A DNA stretch of 64,000 nucleotides from Alentia gelatinosa (Eukaryota > Annelida > Polychaeta > Phyllodocida > Polynoidae): contig OX465589.1 of assembly GCA_950022655.1 (NCBI GenBank), positions 27,606,970-27,670,969 on the forward strand. The letters run 5' to 3'. A model generated the notes under the pieces. That model ran no database searches and was not told where the DNA came from. It saw only the letters and a list, made by a program, of their open reading frames with translations. The position numbers were made by a program, and so were the translations under genes. This document shows, in pieces, positions 35,695-48,672 of this stretch; the stretch's first letter is position 1; the number at the start of each line of letters is the position of its first letter.

Positions 35695-37050
35695 TTAACT
35701 GGTGGGTGTTGACTGGTGAAAGTGGACTGTTGAGTGAGGTCTGGTGATTTGGTACTGTTGATTTAAGACTGGTGAGTGAGGACAGGTGGATAAGGACTGG
35801 TGAGCGAGGACTGGTGAGTGAGGACTGGTGTATGCAGACTGATGAGTGAGGACTGAAGAGGGAGGACTGGTGATTGTGTTCTGGAGAGTGAGGACTGGTG
35901 AGTGAGGACAGGTGAGTGAGGACTGACGAGTTGGCACTGGTGAGTGAGAACTGTTATGTACTGGTTAGTAAGTATTGTTGATTGTGGACTGTTGAGTGAG
36001 GACTGGTGAAGGAGGACATGGGAGTATGGAATGCTGAGTGAGGACTGGTTAGTGAGAGCTGTGAAGTACTGGAAGTGAGTCCTTTTGAGTGAGTACTTTT
36101 GAAAGAAACACTGTTGAGAATTGGTGAGTGAGGACTTGTGAGTGAGGACTAGAGATTGAGGACTTGTAAGTGAGAACTGTTGAGTAAGATCCGTTTGGTG
36201 TTAACTGGTTAGTGTGGACTGATGAGTGAGGACTGGTGAATGAGGACTGGTAAGTGAGGATTGGTAAGTGAGGCTGACGAGTGAGTGTGGACTGTTGATT
36301 AAGGACTGGTGAGTGTGGACTGGTTGATCGAGGACTGGTGAGTGTGAGATGGTGATCGAGGACTGGTGAGTGTGGACTGGTGAGTGTGGACTGGTTGATC
36401 GAGGACTGGTGAGTGTTAACTGTTGATCGAGGACTGGTGAGTGTTGACTGGTGGGTGTTGACTGGTGAGCGTGGACTGGTGAATGAGGACTGGTGAGTTA
36501 GAACTTGTGAGTGTGAGCTGGTGATCAAGGACTGGTGAGTGTGGACTGGTGAGTGTGGACTGGTGAGTGTGGACTGGTGGGTGTGGACTGGTTGATCGAA
36601 GACTGGTGAGTGTGAGCTGGTGATTGAGGACTGGTGAGTGTTGACTGGTGGGTGTTGACTGGTGAGTGTGGACTTGTGATCGAGGACTGGTGAGTGTGGA
36701 CTGGTGAGTGAGGACTGGTTGGTGTTGACATGGTGAGTGTGGACTGGTGAGTGTGGACTGGTGAGTGTGGACTGGTTGATAGAGGACTGGTGAGTGTGAG
36801 CTGGTGATCGAGGACTGGTGAGTGTTGACTGGGGGGTGTTGACTGGTGAGTGTCGACTGGTGAATGAGGACTGGTGAGTTAGAATTTGTGAGTGTGATCT
36901 GGTGAATGAGGACTGGTGAGTTAGAACTCGTGAGTGTAGACTTGTGATCGAGGACTGGTTAGTGTGGACTGGTGAGTGAGGACTGGGTGGTGTTGACATG
37001 GTGAGGGTGGACTGGTGAATGAGCACTGGTGAGTGAGGACTGGTGAGTGT
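35695..37050. repeat. Minisatellite block of copy 15
   Basis: 1,356 bp, full class A, with private changes aactgttgatcg near 36418 and actggggggtg near 36829. Confidence 0.95.
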
Positions 37051-37894
37051 CCACGGGACTCATTCTCATGGAATCAGTGCAACTACAATTTTAGCCGTGT
37101 CCAGCTCACCAGCATCTTCCCATTGTATATTGTGAATTTAAAAAAAAAATAAATAGATGTATCTCCATGAGTGCTCGAGGGGGAGTATAGGTTTTATGGG
37201 TTAAATATCAATATTAAGAGCACCAGAGGCTCATAATAGGCTAAAAATGACCAATAATATAGAAAGAAATATTTTGGAAAACCCTTTTTTCTTAATAATT
37301 AATATACAAACATAATGAAGGTCACTTTCGTATTTTTCATAAGGAAACCGCATGCAACATATATTTTTGTGCAAAATTCGTCAAAATCCACTCATTTAAA
37401 AAAAATATGTAGCCAAATGAAGGTTGGTGAAGCTACAGGGCTTACAGCCTGGACACTTTTTTAGAACGTTTTTAAATAATTATGTGTAATACAAAAACAG
37501 TAATGACCCACATAAGAGCATTGGTCATGGTGAAATATGCTGATTTACCCAAAAAAATGAAGTTGTTAAGTTTAACAACTGTTTATAATAGTACAAAGTG
37601 AAATATTTACCCCAATCCCTTTTTATAGCTATATTCTGATCAATTTATGGATAATAGCTAAAATTTGCTGTATATTTAAATATTTAAGAAATCAAACTGT
37701 GCCAGTTATTTAGCTCTAGTAGATAACTAAACATAATTTTATTTAAAAAAAACTATATCCCACAAAAAGAAAAAGGTCATTCAGTGTAGTAGGCACCTTT
37801 CTCACAGTGTATCTAATGTCTTACAGCCTGGACAAGTACTATTGTTGGTATTTAAAGTGAAGTATTCCCATGCAATATCAACAACAGTTGATTG

Positions 37895-37932
37895 AAATAT
37901 GGAAGATAGGTGTGCATGTTATTATCAATATA
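37895..37932 (+). repeat. 38-bp invertible segment, form 1 (copy 15)
   Basis: Form 1; the downstream frame ends at 38114. Confidence 0.93.
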
Positions 37933-38369
37933 CAATTATGCTATATTCAATTAGAAATAACATTGTAATATTTCAATTACAAGGTCAAACTGTAGTCTCT
38001 AGCGCAAATGCACTGAGAGGAGAATTCTGGTATTTTCAGGCAAATTTATCTCTCTCTTACCAACGTAGATTTTTAGTCATGAATAGACTAGAAAAACGGA
38101 GAATTCAATACTAAACCTTGCTAATATGTTTTTTTTACTTGGAACACCTATTATCCACCTAATAAAAATTATCATATCATATCTTTCAAATTTTTAGAAT
38201 TTTTAGAGGAGAATTATATTCTAGGCAAATTCATCTCTCTTACCAAGGTGAAATTTTCGGCATGAAAAGCCCAGAAAAATGAACAAATCAATACTAGACC
38301 TTGCTAATATGTTTTTTTACTTGGAACACCTATTATCCACCTATAAAAAATTACCATATCACATTAACA

Positions 38370-39894
38370 TTAACTGGTGGGTGTTGACTGGTGAAAGTGG
38401 ACTGTTGAGTGAGGTCTGGTGATTTGGTACTGTTGATTTAAGACTGGTGAGTGAGGACAGGTGGATAAGGACTGGTGAGCGAGGACTGGTGAGTGAGGAC
38501 TGGTGTATGCAGACTGATGAGTGAGGACTGAAGAGGGAGGACTGGTGATTGTGTTCTGGAGAGTGAGGACTGGTGAGTGAGGACAGGTGAGTGAGGACTG
38601 ACGAGTTGGCACTGGTGAGTGAGAACTGTTATGTACTGGTTAGTAAGTATTGTTGATTGTGGACTGTTGAGTGAGGACTGGTGAAGGAGGACATGGGAGT
38701 ATGGAATGCTGAGTGAGGACTGGTTAGTGAGAGCTGTGAAGTACTGGAAGTGAGTCCTTTTGAGTGAGTACTTTTGAAAGAAACACTGTTGAGAATTGGT
38801 GAGTGAGGACTTGTGAGTGAGGACTAGAGATTGAGGACTTGTAAGTGAGAACTGTTGAGTAAGATCCGTTTGGTGTTAACTGGTTAGTGTGGACTGATGA
38901 GTGAGGACTGGTGAATGAAGACTGGTAAGTGAGGATTGGTAAGTGAGGCTGACGAGTGAGTGTGGACTGTTGATTAAGGACTGGTGAGTGTGGACTGGTT
39001 GATCGAGGACTGGTGAGTGTGAGATGGTGATCGAGGACTGGTGAGTGTGGACTGGTGAGTGTGGACTGGTTGATCGAGGACTGGTGAGTGTTAACTGGTG
39101 ATCGAGGACTGGTGAGTGTTGACTGGTGGGTGCTGACTGGTGAGCGTGGACTGGTGAATGAGGACTGGTGAGTTAGAACTTGTGAGTGTGAGCTGGTGAT
39201 CAAGGACTGGTGAGTGTGGACTGGTGAGTGTGGACTGGTGAGTGTGGACTGGTGGGTGTGGACTGGTTGATCGAAGACTGGTGAGTGTGAGCTGGTGATT
39301 GAGGACTGGTGAGTGTTGACTGGTGGGTGTTGACTGGTGAGTGTGGACTGGTGAATGAGGACTGGTGAGTTAGAACTTGTGAGTGTGAGCTGGTGATCAA
39401 GGACTGGTGAGTGTGGACTGGTGAGTGTGGACTGGTTGATCGAAGACTGGTGAGTGTGAGCTGGTGATTGAGGACTGGTGAGTGTTGACTGGTGGGTGTT
39501 GACTGGTGAGTGTGGACTTGTGATCGAGGACTGGTGAGTGTGGACTGGTGAGTGAGGACTGGTTGGTGTTGACATGGTGAGTGTGGACTGGTGAGTGTAG
39601 ACTGGTGAGTGTGGACTAGTTGATAGAGGACTGGTGAGTGTGAGCTGGTGATCGAGGACTAGTGAGTGTTGACTGGTGGGTGTTGACTGGTGAGTGTCGA
39701 CTGGTGAATGAGGACTGGTGAGTTAGAACTTGTGAGTGTGATCTGGTGAATGAGGACTGGTGAGTTAGAACTCGTGAGTGTGGACTTGTGATCGAGGACT
39801 GGTTAGTGTGGACTGGTGAGTGAGGACTGGGTGGTGTTGACATGGTGAGGGTGGACTGGTAAATGAGCACTGGTGAGTGAGGACTGGTGAGTGT
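38370..39894. repeat. Minisatellite block of copy 16, with internal duplication
   Basis: 1,525 bp. A stretch including gttagaacttgtg and agctggtgatcaagg occurs at about 39191 and again 197 bp later at about 39388, close to 14 monomers. This is what an unequal exchange between a class A and a class B block would leave. Confidence 0.93.
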
Positions 39895-40737
39895 CCACGG
39901 GACTCATTCTCATGGAATCAGTGCAACTACAATTTTAGCCGTGTCCAGCTCACCAGCATCTTCCCATTGTATATTGTGAATTTTTTTTTAATCAATAGAT
40001 GCATCTCCATGAGTGCTCGAGGGGGAGTATAGGTTTTATGGGTTAAATATCAATATTAAGAGCACCAGAGGCTCATAATAGGCTAAAAATGACCAATAAT
40101 ATAGAAAGAAATATTTTGGAAAACCTTTTTTTTTTTTAAATAATTAATATACAATCATAATGAAGGTCACTTTCGTATTTTTCCATAAGGAAACCGCATG
40201 CAGCATATATTTTTGTGCAAAATTCGTCAAAATCCACTCATTTAAAAAAAGTTTTAGCCAAATGAAGGTTGGTGAAGCTACAGGGCTTACAGCCTGGACA
40301 CTTTTTTAGAACGTTTTTAAATAATTATGTGTAATACAAAAACAGTAATGACCCACATAAGAGCATTGGTCATGGTGAAATATGCTGATTTACCAAAAAA
40401 ATAAGTTGTTAAGTTTAACAACTGTTTATAATAGTACAAAGTGAAATATTTACCCCAATCCCTTTTTATAGCTATATTCTGATCAATTTATGGATAATAG
40501 CTAAAATTTGCTGTATATTTAAATATTTAAGAAATCAAACTGTGCCAGTTATTTAGCTCTAGTAGACAACTAAACATAATTTTATAAAAAAAAAACTATA
40601 TCCCACAAAAAGAAAAAGGTCATTCAGTGTAGTAGGCGCCTTTCTCACAGTGTATCTAATGTCTTACAGCCTGGACAAGTACTATTGTTGGTATTTAAAG
40701 TGGAGTATTCCCATGCAATATCAACAACAGTTGATTG

Positions 40738-40775
40738 TATATTGATAATAACATGCACACCTATCTTCCATATTT
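40738..40775 (-). repeat. 38-bp invertible segment, form 2 (copy 16)
   Basis: Form 2, with the class B spacer but the A-type tgtatctaatg upstream (near 40660), so an exchange point lies between the markers. Confidence 0.93.
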
Positions 40776-41203
40776 CAATTATGCTATATTCAATTAGAAA
40801 TAACATTGTAATATTTCAATTACAAGGTCAAACTGTAATCTCTAGCGCAAATGCACTGAGAGGAGAATTCTGGTATTTTCAGGCAAATTTATCTCTCTCT
40901 TACCAACGTAGATTTTTAGTCATGAATAGACTAGAAAAACGGAGAATTCAATACTAAACCTTGCTAATATGTTTTTTTTACTTGGAACACCTATTATCCA
41001 CCTAATAAAAATTATCATATCATATCTTTCAAATTTTTAGAGGAGAATCGTATTCTAGGCAAATTCATCTCTCTTACCAAGGTGAAATTTTCGGCATGAA
41101 AAGCCCAGAAAAATGAACAAATCAATACTAGACCTTGCTAATATGTTTTTTTACTTGGAACACCTATTATCCACCTATTAAAAATTATCATATCACATTA
41201 ACA

Positions 41204-42362
41204 TTAACTGGTGGGTGTTGACTGGTGAATGTGGACTGTTGAGTGAGGTCTGGTGATTTGGTACTGTTGATTTAAGACTGGTGAGTGAGGACAGGTGGAT
41301 AAGGACTGGTGAGCGAGGACTGGTGAGTGAGGACTGGTGTATGCAGACTGATGAGTGAGGACTGAAGAGGGAGGACTGGTGATTGTGTTCTGGAGAGTGA
41401 GGACTGGTGAGTGAGGACAGGTGAGTGAGGACTGACGAGTTGGCACTGGTGAGTGAGAACTGTTATGTACTGGTTAGTAAGTATTGTTGATTGTGGACTG
41501 TTGAGTGAGGACTGGTGAAGGAGGACATGGGAGTATGGAATGCTGAGTGAGGACTGGTTAGTGAGAGCTGTGAAGTACTGGAAGTGAGTCCTTTCGAGTG
41601 AGTACTTTTGAAAGAAACACTGTTGAGAATTGGTGAGTGAGGACTTGTAAGTGAGGACTAGAGATTGAGGATTTGTGAGTGAGAACTGTTGAGTAAGTAC
41701 CGTTGGGTGTTAACTGGTTAGTGTGGACTGATGAGTGAAGACTGGTGAATGAGGACTGGTAAGTGAGGATTGGTAAGTGAGGACTGACGAATGAGGATTT
41801 GTGAGTGTTGACTGGTGATTAAGGACTAGTGAGTGTGGACTGGTTGATCGGGGACTGGTGAGTGTGAGCTGGTGATCAAGGACTGGTGAGTGTGGACTGG
41901 TGAGTGTGAACTGGTGACTGTGGACTGGTTGATCGAAGACTGGTGAGTGTGAACTGATGATCGAAGACTGGTGAGTGTTGACTGGTGGGTGTTGACTGGT
42001 GAGTGTGAGCTGGTGAATGAGGACTGGTGAGTTAGAACTTGTGAGTGTGAGCTGGTGATCAGGGACTGGTGAGTGTGGACTGGTGAGTGTGAGCTGGTGA
42101 TCAAGGACTGGTGAGGGTTGACATGGTGAGTGTGGACTGGCGAGTGTAGACTGGTGAGTGTGGACTGGTGAGTGTAGACTGGTGAGTGTGGACTGGTTGA
42201 TCGAAGACTGGTGAGTGTGAGCTGGTGATCGAGGACTGGTGAGTGTTGACTGGTGGGTGTTGACTGGTGAGTGTGGACTGGTGAATGAGGACTGGTGAGT
42301 TAGAATTTGTGAGTGTGATCTGGTGAATGAGGACTGGTAAGTTAGAACTCGTGAGTGTGGAC
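41204..42362. repeat. Minisatellite block of copy 17
   Basis: 1,159 bp, class C, with gatcagggactgg near 42058, a variant also seen in copies 21, 22 and 24. Confidence 0.95.
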
Positions 42363-43168
42363 AATTTTAGCCGTGTCCAGCTCACCAGCATCTTCCCACT
42401 GTATATTGTTAATTTTTTTTTAAATAAATAGATGTATCTCCATGAGTGCTCGAGGGGGAGTATAGGTTTTATGGGTTAAATATCAATATTAAGAGCACCA
42501 GAGGCTCATAATAGGCTAAAAATGACCAATAATATAGAAAGAAATATTTTGGAAAACCTATTTTTTTTAAATAATTAATATACAAACATAATGAAGGTCA
42601 CTTTCGTATTTTTCATAAGGAAACCGCATGCAACATATTTTTGTGCAAAATTCGTCAAAATCCACTCATTTAAAAAAAATATGTAGCCAAATGAAGGTTG
42701 GTGAAGCTACAGGGCTTACAGCCTGGACACTTTTTTAGAACGTTTTTAAATAATTATGTGTAATACAAAAACAGTAATGACCCACATAAGAGCATTGGTC
42801 ATGGTGAAATATGCTGATTTACCCAAAAAAATGAAGTTGTTAAGTTTAACAACTGTTTATAATAGTACAAAGTGAAATATTTACCCCAATCCCTTTTTAT
42901 AGCTATATTCTGATCAATTTATGGATAATAGCTAAAATTTGCTGTATATTTAAATATTTAAGAAATCAAACTGTGCCAGTTATTTAGCTCTAGTAGATAA
43001 CTAAACATAATTTTATTAAAAAAAAACTATATCCCACAAAAAGAAAAAGGTCATTCAGTGTAGTAGGCACCTTTCTCACAGTGTATCTAATGTCTTACAG
43101 CCTGGACAAGTACTATTGTTGGTATTTAAAGTGGAGTATTCCCATGCAATATCAACAACAGTTGATTG

Positions 43169-43206
43169 AAATATGGAAGATAGGTGTGCATGTTATTATC
43201 AATATA
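43169..43206 (+). repeat. 38-bp invertible segment, form 1 (copy 17)
   Basis: Form 1; the downstream frame ends at 43388. Confidence 0.93.
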
Positions 43207-43643
43207 CAATTATGCTATATTCAATTAGAAATAACATTGTAATATTTCAATTACAAGGTCAAACTGTAGTCTCTAGCGCAAATGCACTGAGAGGAGAATT
43301 CTGGTATTTTCAGGCAAATTTATCTCTCTCTTACCAACGTAGATTTTTAGTCATGAATAGACTAGAAAAACGGAGAATTCAATACTAAACCTTGCTAATA
43401 TGTTTTTTTTACTTGGAACACCTATTATCCACCTAATAAAAATTATCATATCATATCTTTCAAATTTTTAGAATTTTTAGAGGAGAATTATATTCTAGGC
43501 AAATTCATCTCTCTTACCAAGGTGAAATTTTCGGCATGAAAAGCCCAGAAAAATGAACAAATCAATACTAGACCTTGCTAATATGTTTTTTTACTTGGAA
43601 CACCTATTATCCACCTATAAAAAATTACCATATCACATTAACA

Positions 43644-44957
43644 TTAACTGGTGGGTGTTGACTGGTGAAAGTGGACTGTTGAGTGAGGTCTGGTGATTTG
43701 GTACTGTTGATTTAGGACTGGTGAGTGAGGACAGGTGGATAAGGACTGGTGAGCGAGGACTGGTGAGTGAGGACTGGTGTATGCAGACTGATGAGTGAGG
43801 ACTGAAGAGGGAGGACTGGTGATTGTGTTCTGGAGAGTGAGGACTGGTGAGTGAGGACAGGTGAGTGAGGACTGACGAGTTGGCACTGGTGAGTGAGAAC
43901 TGTTATGTACTGGTTAGTAAGTATTGTTGATTGTGGACTGTTGAGTGAGGACTGGTGAAGGAGGACATGGGAGTATGGAATGCTGAGTGAGGACTGGTTA
44001 GTGAGAGCTGTGAAGTACTGGAAGTGAGTCCTTTTGAGTGAGTACTTTTGAAAGAAACACTGTTGAGAATTGGTGAGTGAGGACTTGTGAGTGAGGACTA
44101 GAGATTGAGGACTTGTAAGTGAGAACTGTTGAGTAAGTACCGTTTGGTGTTAACTGGTTAGTATGGATTGATGAGTGAGGACTGGTGAATGAGGACTGGT
44201 AAGTGAGGATTGGTAAGTGAGGCTGACGAGTGAGTGTGGACTGTTGATTAAGGACTGGTGAGTGTGGACTGGTTGATCGAGGACTGGTGAGTGTGAGATG
44301 GTGATCGAGGACTGGTGAGTGTGGACTGGTTGATCGAGGACTGGTGAGTGTGAACTGGTGATCGAGGACTGGTGAGTGTTGACTGGTGGGTGCTGACTGG
44401 TGAGTGTGGACTGGTGAATGAGGACTGGTGAGTTAGAACTTGTGAGTGTGAGCTGGTGATCAAGGACTGGTGAGTGTGGACTGGTGAGTGTGGACTGGTT
44501 GATCGAAGACTGGTGAGTGTGAGCTGGTGATTGAGGACTGGTGAGTGTTGACTGGTGGGTGTTGACTGGTGAGTGTGGACTTGTGATCGAGGACTGGTGA
44601 GTGTGGACTGGTGAGTGAGGACTGGTTGGTGTTGACATGGTGAGTGTGGACTGGTGAGTGTAGACTGGTGAGTGTGGACTAGTTGATAGAGGACTGGTGA
44701 GTGTGAGCTGGTGATCGAGGACTAGTGAGTGTTGACTGGTGGGTGTTGACTGGTGAGTGTCGACTGGTGAATGAGGACTGGTGAGTTAGAACTTGTGAGT
44801 GTGATCTGGTGAATGAGGACTGGTGAGTTAGAACTCGTGAGTGTGGACTTGTGATCGAGGACTGGTTAGTGTGGACTGGTGAGTGAGGACTGGGTGGTGT
44901 TGACATGGTGAGGGTGGACTGGTGAATGAGCACTGGTGAGTGAGGACTGGTGAGTGT
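43644..44957. repeat. Minisatellite block of copy 18
   Basis: 1,314 bp, standard class B, with gatttaggactgg near 43710. Confidence 0.95.
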
Positions 44958-45801
44958 CCACGGGACTTATTCTCATGGAATCAGTGCAACTACAATTTTA
45001 GCCGTGTCCAGCTCACCAGCATCTTCCCATTGTATATTGTGAATTTTTTTTTTCATCAATAGATGTATCTCCATGAGTGCTCGAGGGGGAGTATAGGTTT
45101 TATGGGTTAAATATCAATATTAAGAGCACCAGAGGCTCATAATAGGCTAAAAATGACCAATAATATAGAAAGAAATATTTTGGAAAACCTATTTTTTTTT
45201 AAAATAATTAATATACAATCATAATGAAGGTCACTTTCGTATTTTTCCATAAGGAAACCGCATGCAGCATATATTTTTGTGCAAAATTCGTCAAAATCCA
45301 CTCATTTAAAAAAAGTTTTAGCCAAATGAAGGTTGGTGAAGCTACAGGGCTTACAGCCTGGACACTTTTTTAGAACGTTTTTAAATAATTATGTGTAATA
45401 CAAAAACAGTAATGACCCACATAAGAGCATTGGTCATGGTGAAATATGCTGATTTACCAAAAAAATAAGTTGTTAAGTTTAACAACTGTTTATAATAGTA
45501 CAAAGTGAAATATTTACCCCAATCCCTTTTTATAGCTATATTCTTATCAATTTATGGATAATAGCTAAAATTTGCTGTATATTTAAATATTTAAGAAATC
45601 AAACTGTGCCAGTTATTTAGCTCTAGTAGACAACTAAACATAATTTTATGAAAAAAAAACTATATCCCACAAAAAGAAAAAGGTCATTCAGTGTAGTAGG
45701 CGCCTTTCTCACAGTGTATGTAATGTCTTACAGCCTGGACAAGTACTATTGTTGGTATTTAAAGTGGAGTATTCCCATGCAATATCAACAACAGTTGATT
45801 G

Positions 45802-45839
45802 TATATTGATAATAACATGCACACCTATCTTCCATATTT
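45802..45839 (-). repeat. 38-bp invertible segment, form 2 (copy 18)
   Basis: Form 2; the shared frame ends at 46021. Confidence 0.93.
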
Positions 45840-46276
45840 CAATTATGCTATATTCAATTAGAAATAACATTGTAATATTTCAATTACAAGGTCAAACTGT
45901 AATCTCTAGCGCAAATGCACTGAGAGGAGAATTCTGGTATTTTCAGGCAAATTTATCTCTCTCTTACCAACGTAGATTTTTAGTCATGAATAGACTAGAA
46001 AAACGGAGAATTCAATACTAAACCTTGCTAATATGTTTTTTTTACTTGGAACACCTATTATCCACCTAATAAAAATTATCATATCATATCTTTCAAATTT
46101 TTAGAATTTTTAGAGGAGAATTATATTCTAGGCAAATTCATCTCTCTTACCAAGGTGAAATTTTCGGCATGAAAAGCCCAGAAAAATGAACAAATCAATA
46201 CTAGACCTTGCTAATATGTTTTTTTACTTGGAACACCTATTATCCACCTATAAAAAATTACCATATCACATTAACA

Positions 46277-47435
46277 TTAACTGGTGGGTGTTGACTGGTG
46301 AAAGTGGACTGTTGAGTGAGGTCTGGTGATTTGGTACTGTTGATTTAAGACTGGTGAGTGAGGACAGGTGGATAAGGACTGGTGAGCGAGGACTGGTGAG
46401 TGAGGACTGGTGTATGCAGACTGATGAGTGAGGACTGAAGAGGGAGGACTGGTGATTGTGTTCTGGAGAGTGAGGACTGGTGAGTGAGGACAGGTGAGTG
46501 AGGACTGACGAGTTGGCACTGGTGAGTGAGAACTGTTATGTACTGGTTAGTAAGTATTGTTGATTGTGGACTGTTGAGTGAGGACTGGTGAAGGAGGACA
46601 TGGGAGTATGGAATGCTGAGTGAGGACTGGTTAGTGAGAGCTGTGAAGTACTGGAAGTGAGTCCTTTCGAGTGAGTACTTTTGAAAGAAACACTGTTGAG
46701 AATTGGTGAGTGAGGACTTGTGAGTGAGGACTAGAGATTGAGGATTTGTGAGTGAGAACTGTTGAGTAAGTACCGTTTGGTGTTAACTGGTTAGTGTGGA
46801 CTGATGAGTGAAGACTGGTGAATGAGGACTGGTAAGTGAGGATTGGTAAGTGAGGACTGACGAATGAGGATTTGTGAGTGTTGACTGGTGATTAAGGACT
46901 AGTGAGTGTGGACTGGTTGATCGGGGACTGGTGAGTGTAAGCTGGTGATCAAGGACTGGTGAGTGTGGACTGGTGAGTGTGAACTGGTGACTGTGGACTG
47001 GTTGATCGAAGACTGGTGAGTGTGAACTGATGATCGAAGACTGGTGAGTGTTGACTGGTGGGTGTTGACTGGTGAGTGTGAGCTGGTGAATGAGGACTGG
47101 TGAGTTAGAACTTGTGAGTGTGAGCTGGTGATCAAGGACTGGTGAGTGTGGACTGGTGAGTGTGAGCTGGTGATCAAGGACTGGTGAGGGTTGACATGGT
47201 GAGTGTGGACTGGCGAGTGTAGACTGGTGAGTGTGGACTGGTGAGTGTAGACTGGTGAGTGTGGATTGGTTGATCGAAGACTGGTGAGTGTGAGCTGGTG
47301 ATCGAGGACTGGTGAGTGTTGACTGGTGGGTGTTGACTGGTGAGTGTGGACTGGTGAATGAGGACTGGTGAGTTAGAATTTGTGAGTGTGATCTGGTGAA
47401 TGAGGACTGGTAAGTTAGAACTCGTGAGTGTGGAC
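46277..47435. repeat. Minisatellite block of copy 19
   Basis: 1,159 bp, class C, with taccgtttggtg near 46770 where other class C copies have taccgttgggtg, which hints at a class B-derived patch. Confidence 0.95.
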
Positions 47436-48206
47436 AATTTTAGCCGTGTCCAGCTCACCAGCATCTTCCCACTGTATATTGTGAATTTTTTTTTAAATAA
47501 ATAGATGTATCTCCATGAGTGCTCGAGGGGGAGTATAGGTTTTATGGGTTAAATATCAATATTAAGAGCACCAGAGGCTCATAATAGGCTAAAAATGACC
47601 AATAATATAGAAAGAAATATTTTGGAAAACCTATTTTTTTAAAATAATTAATATACAAACATAATGAAGGTCACTTTCGTATTTTTTATAAGGAAACCGC
47701 ATGCAACATATTTTTGTGCAAAATTCGTCAAAATCCACTCATTTAAAAAAAATATGTAGCCAAATGAAGGTTGGTGAAGTTACAGGGCTTACAGCCTGGA
47801 TACTTTTTTAGAACGTTTTTAAATAATTATGTGTAATACAAAAATAGTAATGACCCACATAAGAGCATTGGTCATGGTGAAATATGCTGATTTACCAAAA
47901 AAATTAAGTTGTTAAGTTTAACAACTGTTTATAATAGTACAAAGTGAAATATTTACCCCAATCCCTTTTTATAGCTATATTCTGATCAATTTATGGATAA
48001 TAGCTTAAATTTGCTGTATATTTAGCTCTAGTAGATAACTAAACATAATTTTATAAAAAAAAAACTATATCCCACAAAAAGAAAAAGGTCATTCAGTGTA
48101 GTAGGCGCCTTTCTCACAGTGTATGTAATGTCTTACAGCCTGGACAAGTACTATTGTTGGTATTTAAAGTGGAGTATTCCCATGCAATATCAACAACAGT
48201 TGATTG

Positions 48207-48244
48207 TATATTGATAATAACATGCACACCTATCTTCCATATTT
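48207..48244 (-). repeat. 38-bp invertible segment, form 2 (copy 19)
   Basis: Form 2 on a class C spacer that also carries the 34-bp deletion. Confidence 0.93.
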
Positions 48245-48672
48245 CAATTATGCTATATTCAATTAGAAATAACATTGTAATATTTCAATTACAAGGTCAA
48301 ACTGTAATCTCTAGCGCAAATGCACTGAGAGGAGAATTCTGGTATTTTCAGGCAAATTTATCTCTCTCTTACCAACGTAGATTTTTAGTCATGAATAGAC
48401 TAGAAAAACGGAGAATTCAATACTAAACCTTGCTAATATGTTTTTTTTACTTGGAAGACCTATTATCCACCTAATAAAAATTATCATATCATATCTTTCA
48501 AATTTTTAGAGGAGAATCGTATTCTAGGCAAATTCATCTCTCTTACCAAGGTGAAATTTTCGGCATGAAAAGCCCAGAAAAATGAACAAATCAATACTAG
48601 ACCTTGCTAATATGTTTTTTTACTTGGAACACCTATTATCCACCTATTAAAAATTATCATATCACATTAACA

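Larger units (their letters stand above)
35695..38369 (+). repeat. Satellite copy 15, class A (2,675 bp)
   Basis: Minisatellite 35695-37050, spacer 37051-38369. Class A with taagatccg near 36185 and an intact form-1 segment. It is followed by the hybrid copy 16, whose left half is also class A. Confidence 0.97.
38370..41203 (+). repeat. Satellite copy 16, A/B hybrid (2,834 bp, longest copy)
   Basis: Minisatellite 38370-39894, spacer 39895-41203. The left part carries class A markers (taagatccg near 38860), and the right part and spacer are class B (agttttagcc, gacaactaa, form 2). It behaves as class B in array order because a class C copy follows. It shares gagaatcgtatt near 41044 with copy 19. 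Confidence 0.96.
41204..43643 (+). repeat. Satellite copy 17, class C with A-like distal spacer (2,440 bp)
   Basis: Minisatellite 41204-42362, spacer 42363-43643. Same mosaic type and length as copy 9, but the small open frame is intact here. Private: attgttaattt near 42407. Confidence 0.97.
43644..46276 (+). repeat. Satellite copy 18, class B (2,633 bp)
   Basis: Minisatellite 43644-44957, spacer 44958-46276. Class B markers and form 2, but with the doubled aatttttag motif (near 46105) that other class B spacers have once. Private: gggacttattc near 44963 and attcttatcaa near 45540. Confidence 0.97.
46277..48672 (+). repeat. Satellite copy 19, class C with 34-bp spacer deletion (2,396 bp)
   Basis: Minisatellite 46277-47435, spacer 47436-48672. 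First copy with the deletion that joins gtatattta to gctctag (near 48019), together with agcttaaat instead of agctaaaat. Form 2 here sits on a class C spacer, unlike copies 3-5, 9, 11, 14 and 17. Confidence 0.97.
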
